Under the pieces are notes generated by a model that was given only the letters and a program-made list of their open reading frames with translations, searched no databases and had not been told where the DNA came from. 64,000 nucleotides of DNA. Source: Favolaschia claudopus (taxonomy: Eukaryota; Basidiomycota; Agaricomycetes; Agaricales; Mycenaceae). The stretch is taken from assembly GCA_037176885.1 (NCBI GenBank), contig JAWWNJ010000107.1:1-64000 (forward strand), read 5' to 3'. How positions within the stretch are numbered: position 1 is the first letter of the stretch; each line of letters opens with the position of its first letter. A program made the translations under genes and the position numbers. This document shows, one piece after another, positions 32,817-44,383 of the stretch.

Positions 32817-35061
32817 CTAGGGCGCTACTATAGAGCTCCGCTCCCGTTTCCGCGAAGTCAAATCGTCCCCAATATCTCTCGTCAATTGCTTGAAAAACGT
32901 CAAGGCCTCCACAATCGGCAATACGGTGGATATTGCAGTGGAACAAAAGACCCAGAGAAACGAGATGACCACCCATACCGTGAAGAAGGGGCGAGAGAAT
33001 ATGTAGTGCGACAGGAACATGGGAATTGGGATGAGGAAATCCATGAGGAAGGTGAGGACGGCGGAGGCGATCCAGGCCAGCGCCAACGCGCGTTTGAGTT
33101 GTGTTGGTTCTTCAGTCAGAGTTTCATCCAGCGTCTTCTCCTCCTCTTTTTCGAATCCGCGTGGCGAGGACCTATCAACATCCGCAGGTTGCGCATTGAT
33201 AGCCCTAGTCACCTCCCAGTCGAAGTCATCTGGCTTCAACCAAGAAATAATCACAGTGAGGATGAGACCGATTATGATTGCAGCCAGATTCCCCGCGAGC
33301 GTAGGATATTCGAGTCCAGTAGTAGCAACCGTGATTTCTCCATAAAGCTGTTGAGCAGTGACCAACCACGCAACCAAACCTGCGATCAAACCGCCAACAG
33401 CGCCTGATACGGCCCCAGCCCTTGTTTGTCCCTTCCATGTTATCGCAAATGCAACAGGAAAAACAGCGCCGCCGATGAGGAGGCCCATGACCAAGAAGAG
33501 CCATCCAAGGTCGATGCCAATAGCGTTCCAGATACATGCGAAAATAGCCATAGTGAGCCCGAAAACGCATATCATAATATGCGAAATAAAGATGAGTTGC
33601 GCTGGCGTAGCAGCAGGCCGTATGTACGTTTTGTATATGTCGAAGGTCAGGATAGATGACACAGCAATGAGTTCGGCTGACGCGCACGACGTGACAGCCA
33701 TGAAGAGGACGACGAGCAAGGCGACAGCGCCGCCTTTCCCAAGAAGCGCGGCTGCCGCAAACGGAGAGGCGAGTCCTGCATTGATTTGAGAGGACGATGG
33801 GAGACTGGGGTATGTAGGAAAACTCGGGTGATCTGCAAGTGCGACAGCAGCTAAGCCCAATGTTGTCGCAAACCTTTATTGGTTGTTAATTAACCGGCAT
33901 ATTTTTGATTTTGAAAAGAAATCGCGACAAACCCAAACGGGACGGCAAACCAAGCCATTCCACCCAATAAGTATGCACGCACAGCCGTAGCTGGCCGACT
34001 GGCGATTGCTCGCTGCCAATAGGCTTGATCCAGAAACACTGTGCCACTACCAGAACACAATTGTATAATGCCGAATACCAAGGCGAAATTTGATTTCATG
34101 GTCAGGTAAGAACCATCGGTGTTTCCATCTACGGGACGCTTGAACGCTGCTTCTTGAAGTAAGGTGTACATTGCGCCAGGCGAACCGATGAGCGGGTTGG
34201 TTGTATACACCGAGAACATGAAGTAGAGGATGACAATCATGAGAATGAGGGTATGTGAGTAGTCGCCTGAGTCACCGGTCAGCTTCATGGCTGCTGATTG
34301 AATCATGGAAGAATCGCACAGAGTAAAGTCGCGCGAAGGCCGCCCAACACCACATACACGCACACTCCCAACGGGATGAGGAATATAGCGGCATAAACAT
34401 TCATGCCGGTCAGTGAAGTAACCACAGCGCTTCCTATAGAAACAATTTAGTGTTCATTCAGGTAGAAGAAGCAATGATCTTGTGACCTCCGAGAAGAAGT
34501 TGGCTTCCGACAAGTATGTTGGTGACGAGGCCGAAGAATATGAAGACAATATGCGTCATAGCACCATAGCGAGTGTAAATGATTTCGAGATAAGTATGGC
34601 ATCGAGGGGCATTTTGTTTCACTTTGCACGCCAAAACCGCGAACATGAGAATTTGAACAGTTGCCCCGGAAGCATACCTGCAGAGTCAAAATAAGCACAC
34701 CAACCCCCCAAAATCAAGGACGATAAACTGACCAGAAAGGTCCTGAGATTCCATACGTATAGGCCACGGTTGAACTTTGCAGCAAAGTCGCCGCCCAGGT
34801 CCACGCAGAAACTATTCCGCTTGCGATCAGGCCGGGCTTGACGCTACGACTGGCTGTGTTAAACTCTTCGCTCGTCTTTGTAGAAAATCTGGTGTATCGG
34901 TTCTATGGCAATTCAGCAAAACGGCGGCAGATAAACAGCGGGAGGTCAACCTGCAGATAAGAGATACCGCACATCACGAACGCAAAGAAAAATCCGATCC
35001 CAACAACAACACCGTAACCAACGCCAACAGGTAAGATTGGGTCTATATTCGGGGAGGCCAT
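32817..35061 (-). CDS. DUR3: Urea active transporter, DUR3-type (SSS family)
   Basis: This is a plasma-membrane sodium/solute-symporter-family protein that imports urea (and in yeast polyamines) with a cation. It starts [20 protein letters not shown] at 35061. Family blocks follow: [114 protein letters not shown], and the long C-terminal exon ([40 protein letters not shown]). About 14-15 hydrophobic segments and a charged loop ([14 protein letters not shown]) before the final helices are seen. The introns are short and the exons I followed are in frame. GATA-type motifs lie upstream, in keeping with nitrogen control of DUR3 genes. Confidence 0.93.
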
Positions 35062-35126
35062 TCGCCAGGAAACTCGAAGCACGCCGGAGACGCAGAGGTA
35101 GTTGGAAGAAGTCGACGTAGGTGACG

Positions 35127-35424
35127 AGATAAGCATATTTAAACCCACAGAAAAGAAGGCGACGGCTACTGGCATGCCGAGGGAGAAAAGGAGCAGATTC
35201 CGGCGGGTATCCGATAGCAATGATCTTGCGAGCTGTGTGGACATGGAGCGAGCAGCGGGAAAGGCAACCCCCGTCCTCCCAGGATCCCCGCACAATAAGC
35301 AACTTGGAGAACAACTCCAAAAAGTTATTCACGAGCACCAGATTCAAGAAAGAGTAATGAGCTCACTGTTTACGCAGAGGAGCTTGCAAGATATAATGAA
35401 ACCGACTTGCGATGGCTTTTATCG
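35127..35424. promoter_or_regulatory. GATA-type motifs upstream of DUR3
   Basis: HGATAR words occur at 35127-35132 (AGATAA), 35212-35217 (CGATAG) and, on the other strand, 35419-35424 (TTATCG), 66-363 bp upstream of the DUR3 start. Fungal DUR3 genes are usually under GATA-factor nitrogen control. Such short words are common by chance, so this is only suggestive. Confidence 0.3.
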
Positions 35425-37017
35425 GCCATCAGGTGCAGGTAGATTGAACTTGGATTGAACGGTAAGTTGAGCCACTGGTGACAAAGTTCAAACCCTCAGA
35501 ATCGCAAGATCAGTACAGCAAGCTTGCTCATCGTCGAGGTTCGGTATATCCGCTAGTTCAGTCGCGTTAAATAGGCAGAGTTTGCGGGTGCATGGAACCG
35601 CGATCTTATAGCAAAGTCCGTGCACACCGTCGATGTTGAATTTAGGTAAGAGCTGCTTTACACTTGCTTACGCTTGTTGCATCTTGTTATGATTGACGGA
35701 CCCGCTTAATATGACTCTTCTCTCTACTTCCACTTGCTGCTGCAGCGTTGCACGGAATCCAAGCGAATAATCGTTGTTTCTGACTGAGCGATACTTGAGT
35801 CGCACCCAATGATTTGCTTGGTACCATCACCAATAATACTCGCCACCAAGCTGCCAAAATCACCGCATCTCGACAAGTGCGCTCTAAATTCGCCAAGATT
35901 CCTCAAACTCTGCCAGACTCGAATCGTGCAGCTCTAAAGTGTACGCATTGTACACTGGGTCGACATGATTGAACATCCCACTCGGCCGCCGCTCGTAAGG
36001 CCCAGTGAAAAGCCCGTATGCTTCAATCTGCTCTAATCCTCTCCAATCTGCCTTGCTTCTGCTCGTTCTGCTGTGATCTGCTCAAAGGGTTTTGAACGGG
36101 TACTTATTTTTGTTTTGGTCTTGTTTGGATCGCTAAATATAACTCTCCTTTTCCTCAAAACGACGCTGTGTTTTCTATGATTCACTGTCTTGAAAATTTG
36201 AAGCTTGGGGTAGCACTCAACTTGAAGTATGTCATCGAGTAAGTACTTACTCGAAGTTGTCGGAAAAGATACAAAGCGGCATGTAACACTTGTCACCATC
36301 ACGTCGTCACACATCGCGCTCCTTGCCCTTTACCACCACCATCCTCCCTCTATGTGCTCTTCCCTTCCTGCCTTGGCCGTCTACCGCGACGCTGTGTACT
36401 TGGCATCTCTTTACATGCATTCCCCGACCACATACGCCCACTTGCAACCAACTTTCGCCGTCCAATCCGCGTGCGCGATACAGGATGTCGATCCTGCCTT
36501 ATCCGTCACCTACGCGCGTTTGACGGCGCCTGTGCTTTACCTCGTCAACCAATATGAGCTTACAGCATCTGCAGGGTACTTTCTACGACCTGAGAAACCC
36601 CATGAGTCGCCCTAGTGTGCTGTATCTTGACGGTGCGTGATTTTTTTTCTTCGCGGGCTGCTTTATTTGCTTATGACTGCTATACTGTAGTTTGTCCTCT
36701 ACATCCACACCCCGTACTCTCCATCATTGAAGCTCGCCAGATAGATCCGGTGACAGCGTTCCCAGCGCCTTGTCGGCTTCATAGGTGAGCCGACTTTTTC
36801 TTGTCCCGCAATTGTTGCTTATATGCGTCCGTCCAGAAGTCTTGCCATTTGTCATTTATGCGAATCAGGAGGTGAGTTTCATTGTCTTGTGTCCATTCTG
36901 ACTCACTGAGATGGACTTATAGAGTTTGGCTGTCGCTCTCGGATCTGCATATGAGCAGGTATGTACGCCTTCTTTGTTCTATCACCGTCGGTATCTACTC
37001 ATGAACTTTCCCATCAG
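35425..37017. other. Gene-poor region, possible small plus-strand gene at its end
   Basis: 35425-36230 shows no supported gene; CTGCT/TCTGC words cluster at 36025-36085. At 36556-36960 a possible small plus-strand gene starts MSLQHLQGTFYDLRNPMSRP, with well-formed introns (GTGCGT..TAG, GTGAGC..CAG, GTGAGT..TAG) and exons reading VCPLHPHPVLSIIEARQIDP. No family is recognised and the chain soon meets a stop, so I do not call it as a CDS. Confidence 0.35.
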
Positions 37018-37446
37018 TCATTGGCGTCTCACAGGGTGTCCGCAGACCCAGCGCGCTATCGTTGTCACGAGGCGGAAAACTCCTGCGCGCACCGCACCGT
37101 CCCGAACAACCCCACGAGCGCGCGCCGGCTCCCGCGCTCGAGGACGCCGTCTTTTGACGTCGTCGCGCATGGCGAGCTCAAGGATGCGGGGCACCCGGCC
37201 GGCGCACTTGCGGCAGCTGCGCACCATGAGCTTCTCGTAGGTGCTGAAAGGGAGGGCGGCGTGGCAGGGGCCGTGCGCCGTTTCGGTTTTGATGCGGGCG
37301 GAGACTTCGGCGTAGAGGGTGGGGAGGGCGAGGTAGGAGGCGGAGAGGAGGAGGGTGAGGGCGGTGGAGAGGTCGTAGGTGCGGTGGGAGCAGATGAGGA
37401 TGCTGGTGCAGAGGAAGCCGAGGGAGGTGGGGGTGAAGCAGGGCAT
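37018..37446 (-). CDS. Hypothetical protein fragment, BTB-protein-like
   Basis: A single open frame of 142 codons reads STALTLLLSASYLALPTLYA, EVSARIKTETAHGPCHAALP, then CRKCAGRVPRILELAMRDDV and an arginine-rich end. The GC-rich codon use looks coding. The helical content and the phrases around ALPTLYAEVSARI resemble the region after the BTB domain in agaricomycete BTB/POZ proteins, but no BTB core is visible upstream before sequence quality falls off. It could be the remains of a longer gene or a chance frame in GC-rich DNA. Confidence 0.3.
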   Translation of the reverse strand: MPCFTPTSLGFLCTSILICSHRTYDLSTALTLLLSASYLALPTLYAEVSARIKTETAHGPCHAALPFSTYEKLMVRSCRKCAGRVPRILELAMRDDVKRRRPRAREPARARGVVRDGAVRAGVFRLVTTIARWVCGHPVRRQ

Positions 37447-37803
37447 GGGGAGGGGTGAGGGTTATGGGAGGAGGAGGAGAGGGATTATACGGTGTGCATT
37501 CCTTTCTATCTTACCTGCACATTCTGCTGACGACTTTGCGGCAGCACCCCGGCCTTCGACTTGCCTCACTATTCACCGCGGTTCGTGTTGGTGGTAGCGG
37601 CTTTGGTGCAGGCGGCATCATGGGTCGGTCGGGCAGGGTTTGCGGACTTATCGGTAGCGGGACGGGTGGGCGTCGATGTTGTTGTAGTAAAGTATTTAGA
37701 AAATATGTGTTTTAATACAAAATATAATGGAAATGCAGTATAATTACAAGGGACAGAGGGAAGCAGACGGAAGCGGTCTGGAGCAGAAGTTGAGCAGAGC
37801 TGC

Positions 37804-37830
37804 GCAGATGGGAGCCGGAACCCCATCTGC
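37804..37830. repeat. Perfect 9-bp stem hairpin in AGCAG-rich sequence
   Basis: GCAGATGGG (37804-37812) and CCCATCTGC (37822-37830) flank a 9-nt loop. It lies inside a patch (37745-37920) rich in GAGCAG/AGCAGT words. The remaining sequence 37447-39562 shows no supported gene; isolated short frames such as 39259-39462 have no recognisable features. Confidence 0.6.
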
Positions 37831-39562
37831 TGAAGGTATCATTTCTACGCTCTCCTCTGCTCCCATATGCTGCTCGGGTGAACAGCAGTTCAAAGCAGTT
37901 TGGAGCAGTCTAGAGCATACGGGATTCTCACTGGGCGTAAGGTTTGACTGTGTAGAAGCCATGCCATGCTCTGTATTTTGGAAGCCGTGATTTGAGGAGA
38001 ACCACACTTCCATCCGCTGCTGGCGCATCCTGGTCCAACCACTTGACTCATCAAGCTTCAACTCTCTTCAACTCCACCTCGGAGATCTCTGCGAACATCG
38101 GCCAATGTCCGTTCTTCCAACTTTGCCAGGCTTCCTGAAGCGAGTTGGCCGCTGTTCGTGGCCACAGTGGCATGACAAGATGAATGGACCCACAATCCCA
38201 CATTGCCGTTTGACGGCTCGGTGATGGCGTTGGGGGCAACGGCGGTCTTAACACTCTGGGCTACTCTGGGATCGCTCTGGGGGAAAACACACGTAGCCCG
38301 GAAGCATGCCATGGGCGGTACGGCTCCGCATGGATGTTTCGGCGAAATCGCAGAATCGCACATCTTTCCCTAAGCGAGTTGTTGTACTACCTTTACCGTG
38401 GTCGCAACCGTTCAGCGAAGTGTATCATCGCTCGGCCCCTCAAAAGCAGTCTGGTCTCCCCGCTCCAAGACCTCATAGTGATCACCAATCGATGGCTTAC
38501 ACTAATCTAGCCCCGGCCCTCAACTTGAAGGCCAGCTTGGCTAAACCTGCTATCTCGGAATCCTCGACATTTCCTAGTCTTTCATCTTGCCATTTTCGAC
38601 TTGCTCTCAGCAAACGCTCTCCCAAAATTAAACAGACGGAAGCGGAGCTCGAGGACACCCGGCAAATTGTTTCGATAATTGCTGCCAGTGCCGCTGCCAT
38701 AATGAAAACCGCATGCCAGAGTCGGCAAACAGTGACATGAATGTTTCCCATGATTGACGCTCGTCCGACACCTCTCAAACGGGAACAAGGCTTTCGACGA
38801 AAAGAGAACAAGGCTCGACTTTGCATTCTTTCTCAGATATGTTCGTGAGAAGGAGAAGACTGGTGAATGGCGCCCGCATTAGCTTCAACCCTGAATCGAA
38901 CCAGCTGGTCAGTCAAGCAACTCGTACTCTGACGCTGTTTCGAAGGCTGCAAATGACGGATCTGAAATCTGCACATCCCGAGGACTGTCGGACTGAAGTG
39001 CTTCGAGTCTTCTCCGTTGTCCAGGGCTCGGCAACCAACTTTAAACATACCTGAACGCAGTCTGGAAAATTCATCTGTCAAGCAACGGCTCCCAGAACAT
39101 CTTTGGAAAGTGTCGAAGTCGAAGCTAGTCTCCACTGCGCGCGCTCGTGGCTCTTGAACGAGCGAGAAAAGCGGAACACAAGAGAAAGACCTCGTTTGGG
39201 TGGAAGTTGCCAAATGCGGCTCAGATCTGACCAAAAGCACATTGAATTCACGGTGTAAATGTCAATTTACCCGAATCTCTCTTCGGTGACTGCTTTCACA
39301 GTCGACAAGACCAAGTGGCTGGTTCTGGACGCGGAGAAGACCTTGAATGTTGATTCTGTTCAGATCTATCACTTGGAGAGCAAGAAAAAACAGAAGAGTT
39401 CTAAGTTTTTGCCCTGCTTGGCCAAAGTTCCCAGGAAGAACCGCGGCGAAAACTTCAAATAGCTGACAGCCCTATACGGATGCCTTCAGGTCCTCCCCTC
39501 CTCCCGTTCCTCTGGCCCTCCACCCCGCAATCATCTTCCTCCGTCCCTCCCCCGCTCGATAT

Positions 39563-41274
39563 CATGGTCGATTGGAAATCCCAAGCCGAAATCATCAAGG
39601 ACGGTGGTACGCGCCCATCTATGCCCATATAGGACCGCGGCGCTCAATTCAATTAGCTGCGTTCGGCAAATTTATGCATGCGCTCCTTGGCCTCTATATG
39701 TACGCGTATTTCGCGTCGCCGCCGTCGATTGAGCTCAGACATATGCCAGTTGGGAATGGTTCACGTCGCTGAAGTTCGATTATGACTATATTTCTGGGAA
39801 GAGAAAGTTCCGTTGGCCCATGGTCAGCCATACATATGCATTTCTGCTTGAGATTACCCCAGACTGATCGTTTTTACCCCAGATATTCTATTTTTTGAAT
39901 CGATACTGCCTGCTCTTCGCGTTAATGTAAAGTATTTCTAACCGTGACCACATATTCCCGCTAACATTCGTTGTAGTGGAATGTAAGCATTTCAGTTGTG
40001 CACTGTCGCGGAACAGTTGATTGACACAAATTACAGCGCTGTTTCGCTGAACGTAACCACGTAGGTCCACCGTGATCATCCCAGTGTTATTCTCAAAAAT
40101 TCTCTTAGCAAGATTGACTGTCAAGGTTTGTACACCTTCAATGCGTTGTTCGGAAACGCCGCCATTGGTAAGTACTCTGGGTTCACGAGAATGCACCCGG
40201 TTGAGCTTCTGCACAAAGGTCTCGCAAGCATAAATCTTTCATTACGGACGTGAGCCCGCCGACTGTACTCTAACAGCATCGAAAGAACTCATTTTACCCA
40301 GAATTGCTGTTTGGAACCAACGATGGTTCATCTGGATCCCTTTAACCCTAGTCATCATGGGACACCTGTCGTTGCTTTTACATGGTGCGTCTCCATTAAC
40401 TCGACGTCGGCCCAAGCTGATTTCTTGGTAGGTGTTCTCATAAAAGCCGACTGGATACCAGAACAAGGTGGCTGCGTTATCACCGAGACTGACAATCGCC
40501 TTCTCGCGGCCACCTTCATCTACGGCATGTCCTTCGACTTCCTCGTCTTGTGCCTCACGGCGTACAAACTGTTATTCCCGACCGGCGGCAAATCGCGCCT
40601 TGTGAGTCTCATCTTCAACGACGGCCTAATCTACTTCGTCATCGCGTAAGCCTTTGCATTGGACGTGGTCATTCTGGACGCTGACCAGGGGTACAACAGA
40701 TTCCTGTCGAACTTGCTTGCAACCGTACGTTGTTTCTTGAAGAATCTTCTTCCACGCTAAGCAGACGCCATACTCGTAGATTTTCATGCTTCTCGACCTG
40801 AACGCTGTCATGTCCATTATCGCAAATGTACCCGCAGCCATAGCTTCCACCGTTTGTCCTTCTCCATCCTTCCAAGCCACGCGTGCTAACATGTCTTCAC
40901 CAAAGATCGTGGCCTGCCGCGCAGTACGCCGCCTATCGAACTACAGCGGGTCAACAACCGGCGCACAAATGTACACGGGCGCAACAACCGCCAGCTCAAC
41001 TCTGGCTTTCCGCACCAGCGCCAGCGCGGGTACTATGCGTCCCAAAGTGCTCACCAAACCTTCCGATGGTGTACATGTCCAGGCAAGCTCTCCATTCTTA
41101 CTTGATGTACTGTATGCACCGGCTGACGGCGCTTGCTTGCAGATGGAGACTTTCGAAAGCCCCTCAGAACCCGCTTACCTGGAATACGATGCCGCCGGAA
41201 ACATCACAAAGACAGAAACATTCGACCCCGAAGCACAAATCCTCAGCGACGAATTCAAGCGCCCACCATATTAG
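39563..41274 (+). CDS. Seven-transmembrane fungal membrane protein, paralog 1
   Basis: From ATG 39563 the exons read MVDWKSQAEIIKDG, AAFGKFMHALLGLYI, WEWFTSLKFDYDYISGKRKF, IFYFLNRYCLLFAL, then an extracellular-type cysteine segment and LYTFNALFGNAAIG. Further helices follow: LISWVLIKADW context, NRLLAATFIYGMSFDFLVLC, LVSLIFNDGLIYFVIAF, IFMLLDLNAVMSIIANVP and AAIASTIVACRAVRRLSNYS. A hydrophilic tail includes GVHVQMETFESPSEPAYLEY and stops at 41274. The helix pattern and the D/N-R-Y motifs resemble the DUF6533-like seven-helix proteins that are expanded in agaricomycetes; ligand and coupling are unknown. Introns are about 50 bp, including very small exons near 39930-40070. Paralog 2 lies tail to tail at 42945-44383. 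Confidence 0.82.
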
Positions 41275-42944
41275 AGACCTCTCATTCCTTCCTCCCTTCT
41301 TCCGATACCAGCAGCATCCATTCATCGCATCGCATCGCATTCTGTACATTTACATCGACTGTCCATCCACGTCCTGCACTTTCGTTTTGTCCTCCCAGCC
41401 AGCCTTCTTTTGATCCTTCTCCCGCCCGCCCACATGTATTCATCCTTCGCTGTCATTGTTGTGAATACCTCATCCCTTGTCTTCTTGTTCCTCGGAAGTC
41501 CTCTTCCTCCCAAGGCATCCAAGCGCCCACCTACTTGTTTGCCCTGTTTTTTTTTACCTTGCACACCGTACACAGGTGTGCGCAGACCCATCGGACCTGT
41601 CTGTAGACGCAGGACAACACACTCAAAAGTAACACAGACGAAAAAAATTGTTGTATGTACTTGTTCGTGTAGTATAAAATAGGTTTCCAGGCACGGATTG
41701 GATTGCGTGTAAGGCAAAGCAACAGTAGTAAACCATAATCGAATTCTGATTCGGTGACAATTCGGAGTCTCCCGACGTGCGCTGGGCTCAGGACTCAGAA
41801 TAAGTTATACACATCTCTGCAACAGCCTTTCCAACCAGCTTCCTAAAGACGGTATGGCGCACCGGATCCTGTCGCAGAGGATAGCACTCCACTAGCAGCC
41901 ATCTCGGAATTTACAGCAGCAAAGAAGGAAAAAAGGGAGACCGCACTCCGTGCAATCTTTCTCTCGTCGTATACGTAGATGTTCATCCAGCGGCAAAGGG
42001 ATCAGGTATAGATCCCGACGCGCGTTCAGAACGGGAATAAAGTCAGCGCCGAGAATGTCGAAGTTGTGGCTGCTCCCCGCCCTCGCGCACCCATGACCAG
42101 CTATCATCTATGGCTATTTTTTTTCGCCCGAGAAAGTCCAAGTTCGTCATGTTGCGAATTTGTCCCAAAATTCCTCTCTGGGCTTTCCCATTGTTCGCAC
42201 TGGTGCTAAATTAGCCTGGAGCCATCAATTTGACTTGAATGTTTTCTGAGGTTCTCCAGGGTTTTTTGAGTTCAATCGCACATGAACGTTACGACGAGCG
42301 ATTTTATGAGCTGTTCATCTCGCTCGCTTTTAATTCGTGGAGATGATTCAGCCGATGGGTCTAAATTAGCGCGAACCTGCAGAGTTCCGCCATCAGTAAC
42401 GCTTCACGTGGATGTGACTGAACGCGCTTACCTTCATACCCGCTGAAGCCTGACACGATCAAGCGCTCACTGTTTTCTCGGGCTTCACTGCTTCAGCCTT
42501 CCCGCCCACTCCGCTCGGAAACAGTCGGAAACCTGACAGAAATCGCAAGAATTCTGTTTTCGAAGTGCCTGTCGCCTGCGATTCTGCGAAAGTCCGGCAA
42601 ATCAAGCGACACAGCAAGTATGACATAGCTAAATTCGACTCGCACGACAGTGGAGACCGCACGAACGCCAGTCGAAGTCGAGAACATTCAGAGAAGCAAG
42701 CGGAAGTTGACGACCGCCGATGATGAAACCCAGGTCCTCCGTATGTAATTTTTTTGTTACAAAGAACATTTTGCGTAGTTCTATTCCGTCCATCCATCCA
42801 TCGAATCCAATCCATCCGTAGTCTAATGCCAGTTACAAATGTCAACGAGAGTCAGTCGCATGCGGGGGGTATCCAGCCTCATCAAAGGTGCTTGTAGTAG
42901 GGGTTGCAGCGGGGCGAGCGAGCGTGTGTAGGGTAATTTTATTC
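41275..42944. other. Shared 3' region between tail-to-tail paralogs
   Basis: 1.67 kb separates the stops of the two membrane-protein genes. It has pyrimidine-rich 3' sequence after the first gene and only short unsupported frames elsewhere. No tRNA, element or long repeat is seen. Confidence 0.6.
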
Positions 42945-44383
42945 TTAGAAGGCGGCACCTTTAGCTTCTATGTCGTAGTCGCTGGTATTGGTTTTGAGTT
43001 CGACCGGGCTTGTTGGCGAGTCGCCTTCGGCGCGGACGAAGGTTTCCATCTGAGAAAGAAAGAAAGTGGTCAGGCGACGGTCGCGTCGGAGGCATTGGGA
43101 GGACTTGCCTGAACGTGCACACCGCCCGAGTGTGTCAGGCCCCTGGCGCCGCCGCGACTCGCTGAGATTCCGCGGTTTCCACTGTGGCTTCTGTAGTTGC
43201 CTGAGGTGTTGCCGGTGGAGCTTGAAGGGGCACTGGGTCGGCGTTAGAGGCGGGACGGGAGGGACAAGTCGACGAAGGGACTTACTACATTTCCGGGCCT
43301 GTTGTTGTGAAGTTGGTGAGGCGGCGGACCGCACGGGTAGCGACAACCTACGTAGGTTGCAAGTCAGATTTGTGAAGGGAATCGAAGGGGTGAAACTTAC
43401 AGTCGAAGCCACAGCTGCTGGGACGTTGAACATGATGACCATGATGGAGTTGAGGTTCAAGAACATGAAGACCGTCGCAACCAAGTTGAACAAGAAGCTA
43501 TGGTTCCGGTGAGACATGGGTCAACAGGACGAAGAAAATGAAATTTGCTCACGCGATGAAGAAGTAGACGAGACCGTCCTTAAATATCATCTTCGACAGT
43601 TTACTGGAGGACTTGCGCCGCACTCCCAGCTTGTACGCATTGAGGAGGAACACCAGGAGGTCGAAGGCCATGGAGTATGTGAAGGTGGCGGCCAGCAAGC
43701 GGTTGTTCGACACCGTCAATATGCAAGTGTTCAGCGTGTGGTCCCAGTGTGCCTTGAGGTTGAAGCCTGTCGGTTGAAGAAAGTCAGAATGTTGTGCTGA
43801 ACCCCCCAAGCTGCGACGTACCTTGTAGAATCAAAGACCAGTGACCGAGGATGATGGCGATGAGCATGTATTTGATCCATCTGTTCTGAGACCAGATAGC
43901 CAGCGTCCGAAGAGATAGATTTATGGATGCGAGTCCGACAGCGGCGTCGCCAGCGAACTGGTTGAAGGTATAGATAGCTTGGCAATTCAGCTCCCTGGCT
44001 TCGACTGAGAAAAAGCGGAAGATCGACTGTAAAATGACACGCACCGCTTGGAATCAAGTGCTACTGCTATCCCCGCCATGGCGGAGAGGAGGAGATATCG
44101 ATTCGCGAAGTAGAATACCTGCAAGAAAGACGTCGTGAGGCTCAGCAGAGTTTGGAAGGACGAGAAGCGAACCAGTGGCCACCGGAACGGTTTACGCCCC
44201 GTAATGACATCGTAATCGAAAGGGAGCGAAATGAACCATTCCCAACTAGCAAGAGTATTAGCTGGACTGAACGCGTTGGATAACAAGGAAAACTGACGCG
44301 TATAGACCGAGCAAGGCATGGTTCAACTTGATGAAGATCTCCGAATCTACGGTGAGTTCGCCTAAGGAGTTCCAGTCGACCAT
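42945..44383 (-). CDS. Seven-transmembrane fungal membrane protein, paralog 2
   Basis: From ATG 44383: MVDWNSLGELTVDSEIFIKL, NHALLGLYA, WEWFISLPFDYDVITGRKPF, VFYFANRYLLLSAMAGIAVA, EARELNCQAIYTFNQFAG, DAAVGLASINLSLRTLAIWS, LIAIILGHWSLILQG, NRLLAATFTYSMAFDLLVFL, KMIFKDGLVYFFIAFLFNLV, LNLNSIMVIMFNVPAAVAST and RAVRRLTNF, then a Ser/Gly-rich tail with GGVHVQMETFVRAEGDSP. The topology, the WEWF.SL.FDYD.I.G signature and the VHVQMETF tail match paralog 1 position by position, so the pair arose by inverted duplication. Substitutions are spread over the whole length, so the event is old. All exons followed are in frame. Confidence 0.82.

Noticed and set aside
36290..36557. Overlapping plus-strand frames rich in Pro/Ser/Thr (MSPSRRHTSRSLP, MCSSLPALAVY)
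   Set aside because: All three frames are open over the same span because of C-rich sequence; none shows a domain or splice-supported extension.
36025..37920. Possible terminal inverted repeats: TCTGC-rich patch near 36.05 kb and GAGCAG-rich patch near 37.8 kb in opposite sense
   Set aside because: The similarity is only low-complexity CTGCT/AGCAG words; no alignable inverted repeat or target duplication could be traced.
38820..39240. Frames on both strands around 38.8-39.2 kb
   Set aside because: Opposing frames of similar length without motifs; no repeat or element signature found.
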